A stretch of 64,000 nucleotides of DNA from Serratia sp. FDAARGOS_506 (GTDB lineage: Bacteria > Pseudomonadota > Gammaproteobacteria > Enterobacterales > Enterobacteriaceae): assembly GCF_003812745.1 (NCBI RefSeq), contig NZ_CP033831.1, positions 3,596,001 to 3,660,000 of the forward strand. The letters run 5' to 3'. The position numbers were made by a program, and so were the translations under genes. Shown here in pieces: positions 29,226-38,438 of this stretch. The notes below the pieces were generated by a model. It was given only the letters and a program-made list of their open reading frames with translations. It had not been told where the DNA came from and searched no databases. The first letter of the stretch is position 1. Each line of letters begins with the position of its first letter.

Positions 29226-30377
29226 TCAGCGGGCGACGCGAATGCCGCCTTCAACGCCTTTCGGGCTGAACACCACCTGCCACAGCTGCAGATCGCGTGC
29301 CCGGAACGCGCCGGCGCATGCGTTCAGGTAATAGCTGAACATTCGCTCGAAGCGTTCGGAATAGCGTGGGGCAAGCTGCGGCCACGCCTGTTTGAAGCGC
29401 TCGAACCAGGCCATCAGCGTGCGATCGTAGTCGGCACCGATGTTGTGCCAGTCCTCCATCACGAAATGGCCTTCACTGGCCTGAGCGATGTGGGTCACCG
29501 ACGGCAGGCAGCCGTTCGGGAAAATGTACTTGTTGATCCAGGGATCGACGTTCATGTCGGTTTTGTTGGAGCCGATGGTGTGCAACAGGAACAGGCCGTG
29601 CGGCGCCAGATTGCGCTCCACCACGTCAAAATAGGTGCGGTAGTTTTTCGGCCCGACGTGCTCGAACATGCCGACGGACACGATGCGGTCGAACTGCTGA
29701 TGCAGATCGCGATAATCCTGCAGCAGGATCTGCACATCCAGCCCGGCGCAGCGTGCCTGAGCCAGCTTCTGCTGCTCGGCGGAAATGGTCACGCCAACCA
29801 CCGACACGCCGTAATTTTTCGCCGCATAGGCGGAGAGACCGCCCCAGCCACAACCGATGTCCAGCAAACGCATGCCTGGCTGCAGCTGCAGTTTTTCACA
29901 GATCATCCGCAGCTTGGCTTCCTGCGCTTCTTCCAGCGTGGTAGCGTCTTTCCAGTAGCCGCAGGAGTATTGCATGTAGGGATCGAGCATCAGGGTAAAC
30001 AGATCGTTGCCGAGATCGTAATGTTCTTTGCCGACGATCCAGGCACGCTTTTTCGATTGCAGGTTGGTCAGGCGTGCGGCGGCGATACGCAGAGTATCTT
30101 TCAGGTGGTGGGGGAGTTTCTTCTCCAGCCCGGCACTGACCACGCGCTGGAAGAACATATCCAGCCGTTCGCACTCCCACCAGCCGTCCATATAGCTTTC
30201 GCCAAGGCCCAGCGACCCTTGCTGCAAGACACGTTTAAAGAAATCGGGGTTTTTAACCTGAATATCGAAGGGGCGCGAACCGTTGATTTCAATGCCGGCC
30301 AAGCCGAGCATTTCATGCGCGATACGGTACCATTGGTTGTCCTGGATGCTCAGATCTTCTATACACGATGAACTCAT
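29226..30377 (-). CDS. cfa: Cfa cyclopropane-fatty-acyl-phospholipid synthase
   Basis: This 383-residue enzyme methylenates cis double bonds of membrane phospholipids using S-adenosylmethionine, mainly at entry to stationary phase and in acid. The SAM site is LLDIGCGWGGLSAYAAKNYG (about 171-190). Other segments are SYMDGWWECERLDMFFQRV, HYDLGNDLFTLMLDPYMQYS, YRTYFDVVERNLAPHGLFLL and NAGAGAFRARDLQLWQVVFS-like ends. Length equals the E. coli enzyme (382). A long leader with two candidate -10 elements precedes it. Confidence 0.96.
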   Translation of the reverse strand: MSSSCIEDLSIQDNQWYRIAHEMLGLAGIEINGSRPFDIQVKNPDFFKRVLQQGSLGLGESYMDGWWECERLDMFFQRVVSAGLEKKLPHHLKDTLRIAAARLTNLQSKKRAWIVGKEHYDLGNDLFTLMLDPYMQYSCGYWKDATTLEEAQEAKLRMICEKLQLQPGMRLLDIGCGWGGLSAYAAKNYGVSVVGVTISAEQQKLAQARCAGLDVQILLQDYRDLHQQFDRIVSVGMFEHVGPKNYRTYFDVVERNLAPHGLFLLHTIGSNKTDMNVDPWINKYIFPNGCLPSVTHIAQASEGHFVMEDWHNIGADYDRTLMAWFERFKQAWPQLAPRYSERFERMFSYYLNACAGAFRARDLQLWQVVFSPKGVEGGIRVAR

Positions 30378-30719
30378 AGCTTCTCCATCACCTTCTTCTG
30401 ACTGATGACCCGTTAGGAAACAGCTTAGACAATTTCTGCGGGTGCATACGTTTACCGGCGGAAAATAGGCCCGCGGCGTCTGATATCCGACTATGAACAG
30501 AGGAAATTTTAAGAAGCTACCCGGCGCTAACGGCGCGGGATAAACGCGTCCTTAAAAAAAGTGTGACGCAAGGCGCGTACACAATAGCTGATTGAGATAT
30601 AGAGATTATAAGGTGTTACTTTACAAGGTTGTTTTTGAGTATAGGCGTGCCGAGGCCTTGACTCAACTGTAAATCGCAATCGGCACGCATATTCTTTAAG
30701 TGATTATTAAACTTGGCAA
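30378..30719. other. cfa leader and promoter region
   Basis: This 342 bp interval contains on the minus strand a perfect TATAAT (30610-30605), about 230 bp before the cfa start, and just upstream a CTATACT (30644-30638), the form preferred by RpoS. E. coli cfa also has a distal promoter giving a long leader that small RNAs bind. No -35 match was found for either element. Confidence 0.5.
30645..30688. repeat. Inverted repeat between punC and cfa
   Basis: GCGTGCCGA and TCGGCACGC are a perfect 9-bp inverted repeat with a 26-base loop, 32 bp past the punC stop. There is no adjacent T-run, so it is not a canonical terminator. It also abuts the CTATACT element. Confidence 0.6.
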
Positions 30720-31931
30720 TTATGACGCTGAGTTAGCATGTTCCCGCTGCGCCTTTTGCTGCGTATCGGCCGCTTTGCCCCGCTGCAGGAAATACCCCAG
30801 CGCGGCCAGGATCACCGTAGACACCATCACCGTTACCGTCGCCAACAGCGGCTGGGCAATAAACGCCGACACCAGCATGCTCGCCACAAAGCACAGTCCG
30901 AGCTGCAGCGTATTTTGCAGCGCGGCGGCCTTGCCGCTGCTTTCCGGGAACGGCATCAGCGCATTCGCTACCATGATCGGGTAACCGGCGCCGTTGACCA
31001 GCGCCATCACGCAGAACGGGATCAGCAGCGTGGAGAGCGTCGGATCGGTCAGGGTCGCCACCAGATACAGCGCCACCATGCTGACACCATAAGCTACCAG
31101 CAGCCACGGCAGTAGGGTTTTGCCATTGATGCGTTTGAGTGCGGCGCGGCAGCCGTAGCCACCCAGAAGGAAGGCCAGCGTTTGCGGCACATAGCTCAGG
31201 CCGATGTCGCTCGGGCTGTAGCCCATGTCGCCGAGAATGAACGGCGAGCCGGTGAGCCAGGCGAAGAAGCCGGCCGAGCAGGCGGCGTACATGGCGACAT
31301 TGCCGCTGAACACCGGGGATTTCAACAGTTGCCAAAAGCTGACGCCGTTTTGTGGCGCGTCGGCGGTGGGTTGCGTTTTGTCGCGTTCTTTGAGCATCAG
31401 CGTCGGCAGCAGCAGCAGCGCGGTGATGACCAACAGCGCGGCGAAGATTGCGCGCCAGCTGGCGTGGTTCAGCAACCAGGCGCCAAGCAGTGGTGCCAGT
31501 GCCGGCGATAGCGCGACCAGCGGCATAATGGTGGCGAATACGCGGTTGGCCTGGCCTTCACGGTAGCGGTCGACCACCAGCGCTTGCCAGATGGCGGCGG
31601 CGGCACAGACACCGACGGCCTGAATAAAGCGCAGGATCCAGAGCTGCACGGCGTTTTCTACCCACAGCATACCCAGGCAGCCGAGAGCGAACAGCGCCAG
31701 GCCGATCAATAATACCGGTTTGCGGCCCAGACGGTCGGAGAGCGGTCCCCACAGCAGCTGCGCAAAGGCGAAGCCGGCCAGGAAGATACTCAGGCTGGCG
31801 CTCACCGCGCCGGCGGAAATTTGCAGTTCCTCCCGCATGGCGCCGAAGGCGGGCAGGTACATATCGGTCGCCAGATAACCCAGCATGCTCAGGCCGGCGA
31901 GGTAGAACATAAAGCCAAAGGAATTTCGCAT
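30720..31931 (-). CDS. punC: PunC purine nucleoside exporter (MFS, Bcr/CflA family)
   Basis: This is a 403-residue, 12-helix major facilitator (formerly YdhC). Motif A appears as [20 protein letters not shown] after helix 2, and [19 protein letters not shown] is typical of Bcr/CflA proteins. E. coli YdhC was renamed PunC after evidence that it moves purine ribonucleosides and is controlled by PunR. Here too it is divergent from punR (123 bp), with purR next. Substrate is taken from E. coli. Confidence 0.9.
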   Translation of the reverse strand: MRNSFGFMFYLAGLSMLGYLATDMYLPAFGAMREELQISAGAVSASLSIFLAGFAFAQLLWGPLSDRLGRKPVLLIGLALFALGCLGMLWVENAVQLWILRFIQAVGVCAAAAIWQALVVDRYREGQANRVFATIMPLVALSPALAPLLGAWLLNHASWRAIFAALLVITALLLLPTLMLKERDKTQPTADAPQNGVSFWQLLKSPVFSGNVAMYAACSAGFFAWLTGSPFILGDMGYSPSDIGLSYVPQTLAFLLGGYGCRAALKRINGKTLLPWLLVAYGVSMVALYLVATLTDPTLSTLLIPFCVMALVNGAGYPIMVANALMPFPESSGKAAALQNTLQLGLCFVASMLVSAFIAQPLLATVTVMVSTVILAALGYFLQRGKAADTQQKAQREHANSAS

Positions 31932-32054
31932 GGTATTTCTCGTTAATATTTTAGTGTCGCAGGTTTTTAGCGCCGGTCAGTGTATCCGGCTGGATCTCTG
32001 CTTGTGAAACGGTAATATTTGCAAAGTGCTGTTAAAAAAATTGAAGGCAAAACG

Positions 32055-32999
32055 ATGTGGTCTGAATATTCTCTTGAAGTCGTCGACGCGGTGGCGCGCA
32101 CCGGCAGTTTCAGCGCGGCGGCGCAGGAATTGCACCGGGTCCCGTCGGCGGTCAGCTATACCGTACGGCAGCTGGAGCAATGGCTGGCGGTGCCGCTGTT
32201 TGAGCGGCGTCACCGCGATGTGGAATTGACACCGGCCGGTGCACTGTTTATCAAGGATGCGCGAGCTGTTATCAAAAAAATGCTCGACACCCGCCGTCAT
32301 TGTCAGCAGGTGGCCAACGGTTGGCGCGGCCAGCTGAATATCGCGGTGGACATCATCGTCAAACCGCAACGCAGCCGCCAGCTGGTGTTGGATTTCTACC
32401 GTCATTTCCCCGACGTTGAACTGATGCTGCAACCCGAGGTGTTCAACGGCGTGTGGGATGCGCTGGTGGACGGCAGGGCGGACATGGCGATCGGCGCCAC
32501 GCGCGCGGTGCCGGTCGGTGGCGGCTTCGCCTTTCGCGACATGGGTTATATGAACTGGTTGTGCGTGGTCAGCCCGCAGCACCCGCTGGCGCAGTTGGCG
32601 GGGCCGCTGAATGACGATCAACTGCGGCCGTATCCTTCGCTTTGCCTGGAGGACACCTCGCGCAACCTGCCCAAGCGCGTCACCTGGACGCTGGATAACC
32701 AGCGGCGACTGGTGGTGCCAGATTGGACTTCGGCACTCGACTGTTTGTGCGCCGGGTTGTGCGTCGGCATGATGCCGGCGCATCGGGCACTGCCGCGGGT
32801 GCAGCGCGGTGAGCTGAAGGCGTTGCAGCTGCAGCAACCGTTTCCCGCCAGCCCTTGCTGTCTGACCTGGCAACAGGATAAACCGTCACCGGCGATGAGC
32901 TGGCTGCTGGCGTATCTGGGCGATGGCGAGACGCTGAATCAGGAGTGGTTGAGCGAGGCGGAACCGGAAGCCGCGCAGGCTTCCGGCGCGGGGGATTAG
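32055..32999 (+). CDS. punR: PunR LysR-type regulator of punC
   Basis: This is a 314-residue LysR regulator (formerly YdhB). The HTH is [40 protein letters not shown] (to about residue 60), followed by a ligand-binding domain ending [21 protein letters not shown]. An ATG 12 codons upstream is possible, but [15 protein letters not shown] is the conserved start. It is divergent from punC and its stop overlaps the purR stop by three bases, in convergent orientation. Confidence 0.92.
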   Translation: MWSEYSLEVVDAVARTGSFSAAAQELHRVPSAVSYTVRQLEQWLAVPLFERRHRDVELTPAGALFIKDARAVIKKMLDTRRHCQQVANGWRGQLNIAVDIIVKPQRSRQLVLDFYRHFPDVELMLQPEVFNGVWDALVDGRADMAIGATRAVPVGGGFAFRDMGYMNWLCVVSPQHPLAQLAGPLNDDQLRPYPSLCLEDTSRNLPKRVTWTLDNQRRLVVPDWTSALDCLCAGLCVGMMPAHRALPRVQRGELKALQLQQPFPASPCCLTWQQDKPSPAMSWLLAYLGDGETLNQEWLSEAEPEAAQASGAGD

Positions 33000-34021
33000 C
33001 GGCGGTAGTCGATGAACGGGCCGTCGGCGACAGAGCGGCGTTCGACCAGCTTAGGATGCACTTCGATCACCTGTGACTCTTCGCGTTTGCTGATGATGCG
33101 ATCCAGCAGCATGGTGAAGGCCATTTCGCCCAGGCGCTCTTTAGGCTGATGAATGGTGGTCAGTGCCGGGGTAAAGTAGCGGGCGTTGCGCACGTTGTCG
33201 TAACCGATCACGGAAATATCCTGCGGCACTCGCAGCCCCAGCTCGTCGGCGGCGCAGATGGCGCCCATCGCCATGATGTCGCCGCCGCAGAATACCGCGG
33301 TCGGTCGTTGTTTTTGCGACAGGATTTGGTGCATCGCCTTATAGCCGGACTCCGGTTCGAAGTCGCCCTGAACGATCCACTCTTCGCGAATCTCGATATG
33401 TGCTTCCTGCAGCGCCTTCATAAAGCCCTGATGACGGCCGCCGCCGGTGTTGCGCGACAGCTGGCCCGGAATGGCGCCGATATCGCGGTGGCCACGCTCG
33501 ATCAGGTAACGGCCGGCCAGATAGCCGCCTTCGAAGGCGTTATCGATGATGGTGTCGGTGAAGTCGCCACGCGCGGCGCCCCAGTCCATCACCACCATCG
33601 GGATGTTGCGGTAGTCTTCCAACATGCCCAGCAGCTGATCCGGGTATTCGGAGCACATAACCAGCAGGCCGTCGACGCGCTTTTGCGCCAGCATCGCCAG
33701 GTAGGCGCGCTGCTTGTCCAGATTGTTGTGCGAGTTGCACAGGATCAGGGTGTAGCCTTTGCTGTAGCAGCTGTTTTCCACCGCTTCGATCACTTCGGCG
33801 AAGTAGGGCGCTTCGCTCGAGGTGGCCAACAGGCCGATCGACTTGGTGTGATTGACTTTCAGGCTGCGCGCCACGGCGCTCGGCGAGTAATGCAGCTCTT
33901 TGATGGCGGCCCACACGGCCGCTTTGGTCTCTTCGGCGACGAAACGAGTCTTATTGATGACGTGCGAAACGGTGGTGGTGGAAACGCCCGCGCGTTTGGC
34001 CACATCTTTAATCGTTGCCAT
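32996..34021 (-). CDS. purR: PurR purine repressor
   Basis: This 341-residue LacI-family repressor of purine synthesis binds hypoxanthine or guanine as corepressor. [20 protein letters not shown] plus the hinge [15 protein letters not shown] and the periplasmic-binding-like domain ([20 protein letters not shown]) match E. coli PurR in sequence and length. The frame extends eight codons upstream, but the ATG at 34021 gives the conserved N-terminus. A PurR-like half-palindrome about 50 bp upstream suggests autoregulation, as in E. coli. Confidence 0.96.
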   Translation of the reverse strand: MATIKDVAKRAGVSTTTVSHVINKTRFVAEETKAAVWAAIKELHYSPSAVARSLKVNHTKSIGLLATSSEAPYFAEVIEAVENSCYSKGYTLILCNSHNNLDKQRAYLAMLAQKRVDGLLVMCSEYPDQLLGMLEDYRNIPMVVMDWGAARGDFTDTIIDNAFEGGYLAGRYLIERGHRDIGAIPGQLSRNTGGGRHQGFMKALQEAHIEIREEWIVQGDFEPESGYKAMHQILSQKQRPTAVFCGGDIMAMGAICAADELGLRVPQDISVIGYDNVRNARYFTPALTTIHQPKERLGEMAFTMLLDRIISKREESQVIEVHPKLVERRSVADGPFIDYRR

Positions 34022-34345
34022 GTAAGGAATGACTCCTGAACTCACATGTTTACAGCATGTAAGTGTGATGTTAATCGTTTGCCTGCGTAGATCCTTCTCC
34101 AGAGAAGCGAAAACTGAGTTTTTAGTGTGTTGAAGTCTTCAGCGCTTAATCAGGAGGGGCATGGATGCCGGTACGCAGTTGTGAACTGCGAATTTTGTCG
34201 CATATTGAACAAAAGTGGAAGAGGTAATCGAGATTATAAACCGGGAAATGATAACAAGATTTTATCGGCGAACTGTGGGAAAATGATTTGACGTACTAAT
34301 TGTGCGCCTTTTATCCTTAGGAAAGCCCATTTTAAAGGAGTTGTC
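34022..34345. other. purR-ynhF divergent promoter region
   Basis: This 324 bp gene-free interval carries the purR promoter with a PurR-like site and the ynhF promoter. It is A/T rich from 34090 to 34330. No further gene is seen. Confidence 0.5.
34071..34086 (-). promoter_or_regulatory. Candidate PurR operator upstream of purR
   Basis: On the minus strand the site reads CAGGCAAACGATTAAC, keeping GCAAACG of the ACGCAAACGTTTGCGT operator but with a poor second half. Visual match only. Confidence 0.4.
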
Positions 34346-34435
34346 ATGGATACCGATCTGAAGATGTCGCTGTTCACCACCGTTTGTGCGTTGGCGATGA
34401 TCATCGCTTTCAGCTTTGTCGCTGCGTTGAACTGA
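34346..34435 (+). CDS. ynhF: YnhF small membrane protein
   Basis: This is a 29-residue peptide beginning MDTDLKMSLF and ending FVAALN, with one hydrophobic helix (TTVCALAMIIAFSF). It has an excellent ribosome site, AAAGGAG six bases before the ATG. E. coli YnhF (MSTDLKFSLV..., 29 residues) is a stress-associated single-helix inner membrane protein encoded at the same place between purR and sodB. Function is not known. It is short enough to be missed by ORF callers. Confidence 0.9.
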   Translation: MDTDLKMSLFTTVCALAMIIAFSFVAALN

Positions 34436-34446
34436 TTTCCCGCCAG

Positions 34447-34476
34447 TTTTAAAAAAGGCGCAGCCACGCTGCGCCT
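34447..34476 (-). terminator. Rho-independent terminator of sodB
   Basis: AGGCGCAG and CTGCGCCT form an 8-bp stem with a 5-base loop; on the minus strand it runs into TTTTTTAAAA. It is 23 bp past the sodB stop. Confidence 0.88.
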
Positions 34477-34499
34477 CGTCACTTAGGCAAGGCCTGCGC

Positions 34500-35078
34500 T
34501 TACGCCAGGTTTTCCGCCGCGAAAGCCCAGTTGACCAACGCCCAGAAGTTTTCCAGGTATTTTGGACGCGCATTGCGGTAATCGATGTAATACGCGTGTT
34601 CCCATACGTCAACGGTCAGCAGAGGTTTGTCTTCACCGGTCAGCGGGGTGGCCGCATTGGAGGTGTTGACGATCGCCAGCGTGCCGTCCGGTTTTTTCAC
34701 CAGCCAGGTCCAGCCGGCGCCGAAGTTTTTCACTGCGGCATCGGTGAACTGCTCTTTGAACGCAGCGAATGAGCCGAAGGATTTGACGATCGCCGCCGCC
34801 AGTTCGCCCTGCGGTTCACCGCCGCCCTGTGGCGACAGGCAGTGCCAGTAGAAAGTGTGGTTCCACACCTGTGCTGCGTTGTTGAAGACGCCGCCGTTAG
34901 AGGTTTTGATGATCTCTTCGAGCGATTTGCCCTCGAACTCGCTGCCTTTCACCAGGTTGTTCAGGTTAACCACGTAGGTGTTGTGGTGCTTGCCGTAGTG
35001 GTATTCCAGGGTCTCGGCGGAGATGTGCGGCTCGAGCGCGTTTTTCTCATACGGTAATGCAGGTAATTCAAACGACAT
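34500..35078 (-). CDS. sodB: SodB iron superoxide dismutase
   Basis: This 192-residue cytoplasmic Fe-superoxide dismutase begins [20 protein letters not shown], with the metal His in [13 protein letters not shown] and [13 protein letters not shown] and the Asp/His of [22 protein letters not shown] and AAKNFG-type segments agree with Fe rather than Mn enzymes. AAGGAGG is six bases before the ATG at 35078; the frame is open 29 codons upstream but without conservation. In enterics sodB is positively affected by Fur through RyhB. Confidence 0.97.
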   Translation of the reverse strand: MSFELPALPYEKNALEPHISAETLEYHYGKHHNTYVVNLNNLVKGSEFEGKSLEEIIKTSNGGVFNNAAQVWNHTFYWHCLSPQGGGEPQGELAAAIVKSFGSFAAFKEQFTDAAVKNFGAGWTWLVKKPDGTLAIVNTSNAATPLTGEDKPLLTVDVWEHAYYIDYRNARPKYLENFWALVNWAFAAENLA

Positions 35079-35277
35079 TGCTTCCTCCTTTACGGCGCCA
35101 CTCGCTTCCCGCCGGGGCGAGAGCCATATGGGCCGTTTTTTATTGTGGTCATTCAATCTTAACAATTTTCATCATAAAAAACAGGAGGAAAAGCGAGAAA
35201 TGCGCGTGGGGAAGTGCGATGGGCGATAGCTTGAGCAGGCGGTTGCGACCGGGGCCGCAACCGCGCAGAACAGGGTA

Positions 35278-36096
35278 TTAACGAATGGTTTTCGGCGTCA
35301 CTACGCGGCGTGCGCCGATATAGTGGTTTTGCCAATAGTCGTTGTCGAGCTGGCTGATGCGGATCTCTTCGCCAGTGCGCGGCGACTGGATGAATTTGCC
35401 GTTGCCGAGGTAGACGCCGACATGGTCCGCCACGCCGCGGTTATTGATGCGGAAGAACACCAGATCGCCGCTTTCCAGTTCGCTTTTCTTGATCGGCGCT
35501 GCGTCGCGCAGGTGATACATCTCGTTGGCGGTGCGCGGCATCTTGATTTTCACTACGTCTTTATAGGCGTAATAGATAAGGCCGCTGCAATCGAAGCCGG
35601 TACGCGGCGAGCTGCCGCCCCAGCGGTAAGGTTTGCCCATCTGGCCCATCAGCTTGGCCATTGCGGTCTGCTTGGCGTGCTGGTAACGTTTTTTGTGCGC
35701 CGGGCTCAGTTTCAACGGCTTATCTTCACGCGCCAGCTTGGCGGTGGCCATGCCGGCTTCGCGGTGGCGGCCGTAGCCTTTTTTATAGCCCTTTTTCGGC
35801 GGGGTGACTTTAATCTTGGCGGTTTTCTGCACTTTGGCCTTGGGTTTGGCGCTGGCGATCTTTTTCGCGCTTTTCTCGGTTTTGGCCTTGGCGGTCTTGG
35901 TTTTTTTCTCGGGGGCCGTCACTTTGGCTTTTTTAGCGGCTTTGTCCGCCTTCTTTTTTCTGCGGTCATCAGGCCGCGCTTCATTAGCATGGCTTTTACG
36001 CTGCTCGGCGGCAACACGCGCCTGTGGCGCAGCGTGCGCCAAATTGAAGAAGAGCTGCGTAAACAGCAGCGCAAAGAGCGTAAGAATTAAACGCAT
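35278..36096 (-). CDS. mepH: MepH-type peptidoglycan D,D-endopeptidase (NlpC/P60)
   Basis: This is a 272-residue secreted NlpC/P60 hydrolase related to MepH (YdhO), which cuts D-Ala-mDAP cross-links to allow wall growth. A signal peptide (MRLILTLFALLFTQLFFNLA, cleavage near 22) is followed by a very Lys/Ala-rich linker (about 45-110) and the catalytic domain, with Cys170 in RTGFDCSGLIYYAY and His225 in VADHVGVYLGN. The basic linker could bind teichoic-like or phosphate-rich polymers or peptidoglycan. Position between sodB and grxD agrees with E. coli. Confidence 0.92.
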   Translation of the reverse strand: MRLILTLFALLFTQLFFNLAHAAPQARVAAEQRKSHANEARPDDRRKKKADKAAKKAKVTAPEKKTKTAKAKTEKSAKKIASAKPKAKVQKTAKIKVTPPKKGYKKGYGRHREAGMATAKLAREDKPLKLSPAHKKRYQHAKQTAMAKLMGQMGKPYRWGGSSPRTGFDCSGLIYYAYKDVVKIKMPRTANEMYHLRDAAPIKKSELESGDLVFFRINNRGVADHVGVYLGNGKFIQSPRTGEEIRISQLDNDYWQNHYIGARRVVTPKTIR

Positions 36097-36512
36097 GTCG
36101 ACGTCACCAACCTTGGCCCCGAAACGGATATCGAAAGAGTCACAGTATTCCCGAATTTCGCCATATAAAACAGCGAAGAACTCATAAATAATAATCCATA
36201 TTGTGAGAAAACGTTAATGACATTTTTTTTGCTTCAAAATCAGCCCGTTGATGTATGAAAAAGCGCCAATCGGCGGCGATGGATATAATTAATCCGCGCC
36301 GTCATCTCGGCGCAATATATTAGTGAAATGGTCGGATTAAAAATGTTATTCTCAGCGTATGTTTTGACCGGAATGACGTGGCCGGTGAAACGCGATCGGC
36401 AGCGGGCGAATATCCTTGCAAAAGATGGCGTTTTCTTGCGACTGTTCCAGCCGCTACAATAGCCCGCGTGATGCATGTTGTAGCCATGAAATGTGGCTTG
36501 AGGAAGCAATAA
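36097..36512. other. mepH-grxD divergent intergenic region with nested palindromes
   Basis: In this 416 bp stretch TTAATCCG (36289) and CGGATTAA (36333) form an outer inverted repeat, with GCGCCG/CGGCGC (36296 and 36308) inside it. A TACAAT -10-like element for grxD is at 36455, 53 bp before its start. No gene is supported here. Confidence 0.5.
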
Positions 36513-36860
36513 ATGACGACGACACTTGAAAAAATTCAGCACCAAATCGCTGAAAACCCGATTCTGCTGTACATGAAAGGTTCGCCTAAGCTGCCGAGCT
36601 GCGGCTTCTCCGCACAGGCTGTGCAAGCGCTGTCCGCCTGCGGCGAACGTTTCGCCTACGTGGATATTCTGCAAAACCCGGACATCCGCGCCGAGCTGCC
36701 AAAATACGCCAACTGGCCGACGTTCCCGCAGCTGTGGGTAGACGGTGAGCTGGTCGGCGGTTGCGATATCATCATCGAGATGTATCAGCGCGGAGAACTG
36801 CAGCAGCTGATCAAAGAAACGGCAGAAAAGTATAAAGCGCAGGAAGACCAGCAGTCTTAA
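36513..36860 (+). CDS. grxD: GrxD monothiol glutaredoxin
   Basis: This is a 115-residue monothiol glutaredoxin with the CGFS active site (Cys30 in KLPSCGFSAQAVQAL), the WPTFPQLWVDGELVGGCDI TVP-like motif and a preceding Lys (MKGSPK) for glutathione binding. CGFS glutaredoxins bind a shared [2Fe-2S] cluster and work in Fe-S delivery, often with BolA partners, so it is functionally linked to suf in this window. AGGAAG lies seven bases before the ATG. Confidence 0.96.
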   Translation: MTTTLEKIQHQIAENPILLYMKGSPKLPSCGFSAQAVQALSACGERFAYVDILQNPDIRAELPKYANWPTFPQLWVDGELVGGCDIIIEMYQRGELQQLIKETAEKYKAQEDQQS

Positions 36861-36928
36861 TCGACAGACTTGCGGTTATCGCGTTACGGGCGGCGCCAGT
36901 GCAAACTGGGCCGCCTTTTTTGTTGAGC

Positions 36929-37579
36929 TTATTCGGCGAGATCGCCGGCGGGCAGCGGCCAGCCGCCGAGACGTTTCCAGCGGTTAACCAGCTCGCAAAA
37001 CAGCAGGGCGGTTTGTTCGGTGTCGTACAGTGCGGAGTGCGCTTGGCTGCTGTCGAACGGCATGCCGGCGGCGATGCAGGCTTTCGCCAGCACCGTTTGG
37101 CCCAGCACCAGGCCGCTCAGCGCGGCGGTGTCGAAGGTGGCGAACGGATGGAACGGGTTGCGCTTCAGGCCGGCACGCTCGGCTGCGGCCATCAGGAAGC
37201 TGTGATCGAAATTGGCGTTGTGCGCCACGATAATGGCCCGGTTGCAACCGCGATCCTTAAGCCCTTTGCGCACCGCTTTGAAAATGGCGTGCAGTGCGTC
37301 ATATTCGCTGACCGCGCCGCGCAGCGGATTGTGCGGATCGATGCCGTTAAACGCCAGCGCTTCCGGCTGCAGGTTGGCGCCCTCGAAAGGCTCCACGTGG
37401 AAGTGCAGGGTCTCGTCCTGCTGCAGCCAGCCGTCTTCATCCATTTTCAGCGTCACGGCGGCGATCTCCAGCAACGCATCGGTATTGGCGTTGAAGCCGG
37501 CGGTTTCAACATCTATTACTACGGGATAAAACCCACGAAAACGACCACTCAGGGCGTTAAGATCACTTTTCTCGGCCAT
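36929..37579 (-). CDS. rnt: RNase T
   Basis: This 216-residue DEDD exonuclease trims 3' ends of tRNA CCA and 5S/23S rRNA. The catalytic motifs are [11 protein letters not shown] (Exo I), [11 protein letters not shown] (Exo II) and [12 protein letters not shown] (Exo III, DEDDh). The frame is open 11 codons upstream, but [19 protein letters not shown] matches the known N-terminus. It converges on grxD. Confidence 0.95.
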   Translation of the reverse strand: MAEKSDLNALSGRFRGFYPVVIDVETAGFNANTDALLEIAAVTLKMDEDGWLQQDETLHFHVEPFEGANLQPEALAFNGIDPHNPLRGAVSEYDALHAIFKAVRKGLKDRGCNRAIIVAHNANFDHSFLMAAAERAGLKRNPFHPFATFDTAALSGLVLGQTVLAKACIAAGMPFDSSQAHSALYDTEQTALLFCELVNRWKRLGGWPLPAGDLAE

Positions 37580-37692
37580 CAGTTTCTTATCTTCATCGAA
37601 TGCAGCGCGCATTATGGCAAATTTTGCGCCCGGTTGCAGGCGCTATCGCGCGGAGAGTCAGCAGGGCGCAGTGCGCGCCCTGAAGGGGAGGC

Positions 37693-38100
37693 TTAGTGGC
37701 CGAGGCCCTGACCGGCGTGTTTGTTTTCGATCAGCTCGATTTTGTAGCCGTCCGGATCTTCGACGAAGGCGATTACCGTGGTGCCGCCTTTCACCGGGCC
37801 GGCTTCGCGGGTGACCTTGCCGCCTGCGCGGCGGATGCTGTCGCAGGTGGCGGCGACGTCGTCCACGCCCAGCGCCAGGTGCCCGAAGGCGGTGCCCATG
37901 TCGTAGCTGTCGGTGCCCCAGTTATAGGTCAGTTCGATAACTGCGCCTTCGCTCTCTTCCGTATAACCGACGAAAGCCAACGAGTATTTGTACTCTGGGT
38001 TTTCGCTGGTGCGCAGCAGGCGCATGCCTAATACCTTGGTATAGAAGTCGATGGAGCGTTGCAGGTCACCGACGCGGATCATGGTATGGAGTAAGCGCAT
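37693..38100 (-). CDS. gloA: GloA glyoxalase I (lactoylglutathione lyase)
   Basis: This 135-residue enzyme isomerises the methylglyoxal-glutathione hemithioacetal to S-lactoylglutathione. All four nickel ligands of the E. coli enzyme are conserved at the same numbers: His5, Glu56, His74 and Glu122. The start at 38100 gives [20 protein letters not shown]. In E. coli gloA is cotranscribed with nemRA; here a 338 bp gap with opposing terminators separates it from nemA, so it probably has its own promoter. Confidence 0.97.
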   Translation of the reverse strand: MRLLHTMIRVGDLQRSIDFYTKVLGMRLLRTSENPEYKYSLAFVGYTEESEGAVIELTYNWGTDSYDMGTAFGHLALGVDDVAATCDSIRRAGGKVTREAGPVKGGTTVIAFVEDPDGYKIELIENKHAGQGLGH

Positions 38101-38240
38101 AATTCCTCTGAATTGACTGTGCCGTGGCAGACGGCGGGTGGATTGAAGCACAAGCGAGTATAGCCTTGTCCCGCAAGGGAATTCAACGTGACGAGCGGGT
38201 GACAATGTCACTTACTGGCTTTCCGTCGGAGGTGTCTAAG

Positions 38241-38265
38241 TATTGATCGAGCTCGCCGATCAATA
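38241..38265. repeat. Palindrome upstream of the candidate small RNA promoter
   Basis: TATTGATCG and CGATCAATA are a perfect 9-bp inverted repeat with a 7-base centre, ending 8 bp before the -35 element TTGATC. A second inverted repeat (TAATTGAT 38271, ATCAATTA 38286) overlaps the -35 and spacer. Both have operator form. Confidence 0.6.
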
Positions 38266-38273
38266 CAGAGTAA

Positions 38274-38301
38274 TTGATCTGCACAATCAATTATCTATTT
38301 A
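38274..38301 (+). promoter_or_regulatory. Candidate promoter on the plus strand
   Basis: TTGATC and TATTTA are separated by 16 bp. The only plus-strand unit downstream is the putative small RNA at 38308, ending in an intrinsic terminator. Confidence 0.45.
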
Positions 38302-38307
38302 GGCGGC

Positions 38308-38379
38308 AAGCGTGTAAAAATTGAACGGCAGTAGAGAACAACACCAGGGAACACCGGCCCGCCCCGCGCGGGCTTTTTT
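38308..38379 (+). ncRNA. Candidate small RNA in the gloA-nemA gap
   Basis: An intrinsic terminator on the plus strand (stem GCCCGC/GCGGGC at 38357-38373, then T6) has no plus-strand gene upstream: both neighbours are on the minus strand. With the promoter-like pair at 38274-38301, a transcript of roughly 70 nt is predicted. No start-stop frame of interest with a ribosome site lies in it. It is not recognised as any known RNA; the 5' end is an estimate. Confidence 0.4.
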
Positions 38380-38392
38380 GTGTGCGGCGCAT

Positions 38393-38423
38393 AAAAAACG
38401 GCCAGGCAAAGTTGCGTGGCCGT
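38393..38423 (-). terminator. Rho-independent terminator of nemA
   Basis: ACGGCCA and TGGCCGT form a 7-bp stem with a 12-base loop; A6 on the plus strand provides the U-tract. It is 16 bp past the nemA stop. Confidence 0.8.
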
Positions 38424-38438
38424 ATGGGTCAGGACGGG

